From Erpobdella octoculata (taxonomy: Eukaryota; Annelida; Clitellata; Hirudinida; Erpobdellidae), in contig OZ022242.1 in assembly GCA_963978895.1 (NCBI GenBank), positions 25,275,424-25,339,423 on the forward strand: 64,000 bases of DNA, given 5' to 3'. Below, one piece after another: positions 63,078 to 64,000 of this stretch. The stretch's first letter is position 1. Each line of letters starts with the position of its first letter. The translations under genes were made by a program, and so were the position numbers. The notes under the pieces are model-generated. The model did no database searches. It was not told where the DNA came from and saw only the letters and a list, made by a program, of their open reading frames with translations.

Positions 63078-63339
63078 CTATTGAATACAAAAGGCCAGAC
63101 ATGTAGATAAAGCAGAAACAGTGACTACAAATTATAAACTAATAATATGAAACGGTTTGCTATCAAAAGGGCAAAAACAAAAGGGCGAAAACAAAAGGGC
63201 GAACACAAGATCGAAACTAAAAAGGGCGAATGCTAAAAAGAGCGCACGATAATAAGAGCAAAAATGAAAAGGGCGAAACTAAAATGGGCGAACAATAAAA
63301 AAAGCGAACATCAAAAAGGCGAAAATAAGTTTGTAGTAT

Positions 63340-63606
63340 CTATGTTTCAAGCAATTTTTAAGAAATCTATTTAAAGTTTTATGGGCAAAGAAAAGTTAGA
63401 AAAGAATGAAAAAATGATGCGGGAGTGGAATGGGCAAGCGAGTGAGAGTGTGAGCGGGAACGGGAGAGCGAGTGGCAGCGGGGCATTCAGCGGCCGCGTG
63501 TACGGGAAAGGGAAAGCAAATAGGAAAGGAAAAGAAACAGAGGGAGAGAAAAGGCGAGAAAAAAATGATGGAAAAACCTCTAAGATCTCCGAGCAACCCC
63601 GTTAAT
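63340..63606 (+). mobile_element. Helitron 3' part, decayed
   Basis: Shares atgggcaaagaaaagttaga with other copies, then gcgggaacgggagagcga units, and ends tccgagcaaccccgttaatt, a degraded hairpin and terminus. 63170-63330 before it is a simple repeat of aaaagggcgaa. Confidence 0.6.
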
Positions 63607-64000
63607 TTTATACTTAACCATTTGAGATACTCGCTATTACCGGGTTCTCTTTCTATCTATCACACACACACGCGCGCGCTTACAAATTAAGCCTCTCTTT
63701 CTCATTTAGGCACGCACACAAACAAATACAGTTTTCTCTATCATTCTCTCGGTTCCATGATCAACAGAACAGTGATAAAACGTGTATTTTAATTGGGTTT
63801 CTTTTTTCAATTTTTAGCGCTATGTAAAATGTCCGCGATCAAATTGTTCCTAGTTAAAATGTCCAAAGTTATTTCAACCCATTATCGTATAATTAGAATT
63901 TAATTTGACAATGTAGTTTATATTATTTTTCTTGGTTTATAACTCTCCACTACTGGATATAATTTGTTTATCACTTTGTGTACAGAAGCTGTAGAATTAA
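63607..64000. other. Gene-free end of window
   Basis: A short (CA)n/(CG)n run at 63660-63680; otherwise AT-rich sequence without a recognisable feature. Confidence 0.5.

Overview
This is nuclear DNA of an invertebrate metazoan, probably an aquatic one. It is AT-rich, full of (TA)n microsatellites, and carries multi-exon genes with short AT-rich introns, tRNA-derived SINEs, L2/CR1-like LINEs, Helitrons, hAT, piggyBac, MULE and Ty3/gypsy elements and hammerhead-bearing Penelope-like (PLE) fragments. I see nothing that fixes the phylum. No ordinary host housekeeping gene, tRNA gene or rRNA gene is recognisable; nearly all coding sequence comes from mobile elements.

The exception, and the most valuable locus, is on the minus strand from 22221 to 8924: a THAP9/P-element-like transposase gene. 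I could join twenty exons in frame with no stop, giving a predicted 929-residue protein with a complete THAP zinc finger, coiled coil, RNase-H-like catalytic domain (Asp376, Asp465, Asp695/Glu698) and a conserved C-terminus. Its introns hold decayed piggyBac, Helitron and microsatellite insertions while the reading frame is intact, which fits long residence under selection (a domesticated or long-retained gene). It also has a duplicated three-exon linker module, a GC-AG intron inside the THAP domain, and a 3' region where 904-bp two-exon units and a larger block carrying the catalytic D..E exon were tandemly duplicated.

Layout: 1-0.8 kb, end of an RLE-type LINE; 1.3-2.9 kb, 3' exons of a MULE; 3.9-6.5 kb, L2/CR1-like LINE with one frameshift; 6.5-6.8 kb, BED-finger fragment; 8.9-22.2 kb, the P/THAP9-like gene with nested Helitrons and piggyBac; 23.3-30.2 kb, satellite, a longer MULE copy (FAR1-like, DDE, SWIM and PHD-like exons) and a third MULE 3' fragment; 30.9-37.2 kb, hAT MITE, SINEs, LINE 3' ends and Helitrons; 37.9-40.0 kb, a second, different MULE (minus) with SWIM and PHD-like fingers; 40-44 kb, tandem repeats, PLE/hammerhead and a bounded hAT; 44.2-46.4 kb, a large foldback element; 46.4-49.8 kb, SINEs and TA arrays with another hammerhead; 49.8-53.0 kb, a deleted gypsy; 53.0-60.3 kb, a three-level nest (I-like LINE, into it a gypsy with 5-bp target duplication, into its LTR a PLE); 61.2-63.6 kb, a Cys/His fragment, a bounded hAT and a Helitron end.

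Functionally the window is a transposon graveyard built in layers, with (TA)n tracts acting as repeated landing sites for Helitrons and PLEs, and one apparently intact transposase gene inside it.
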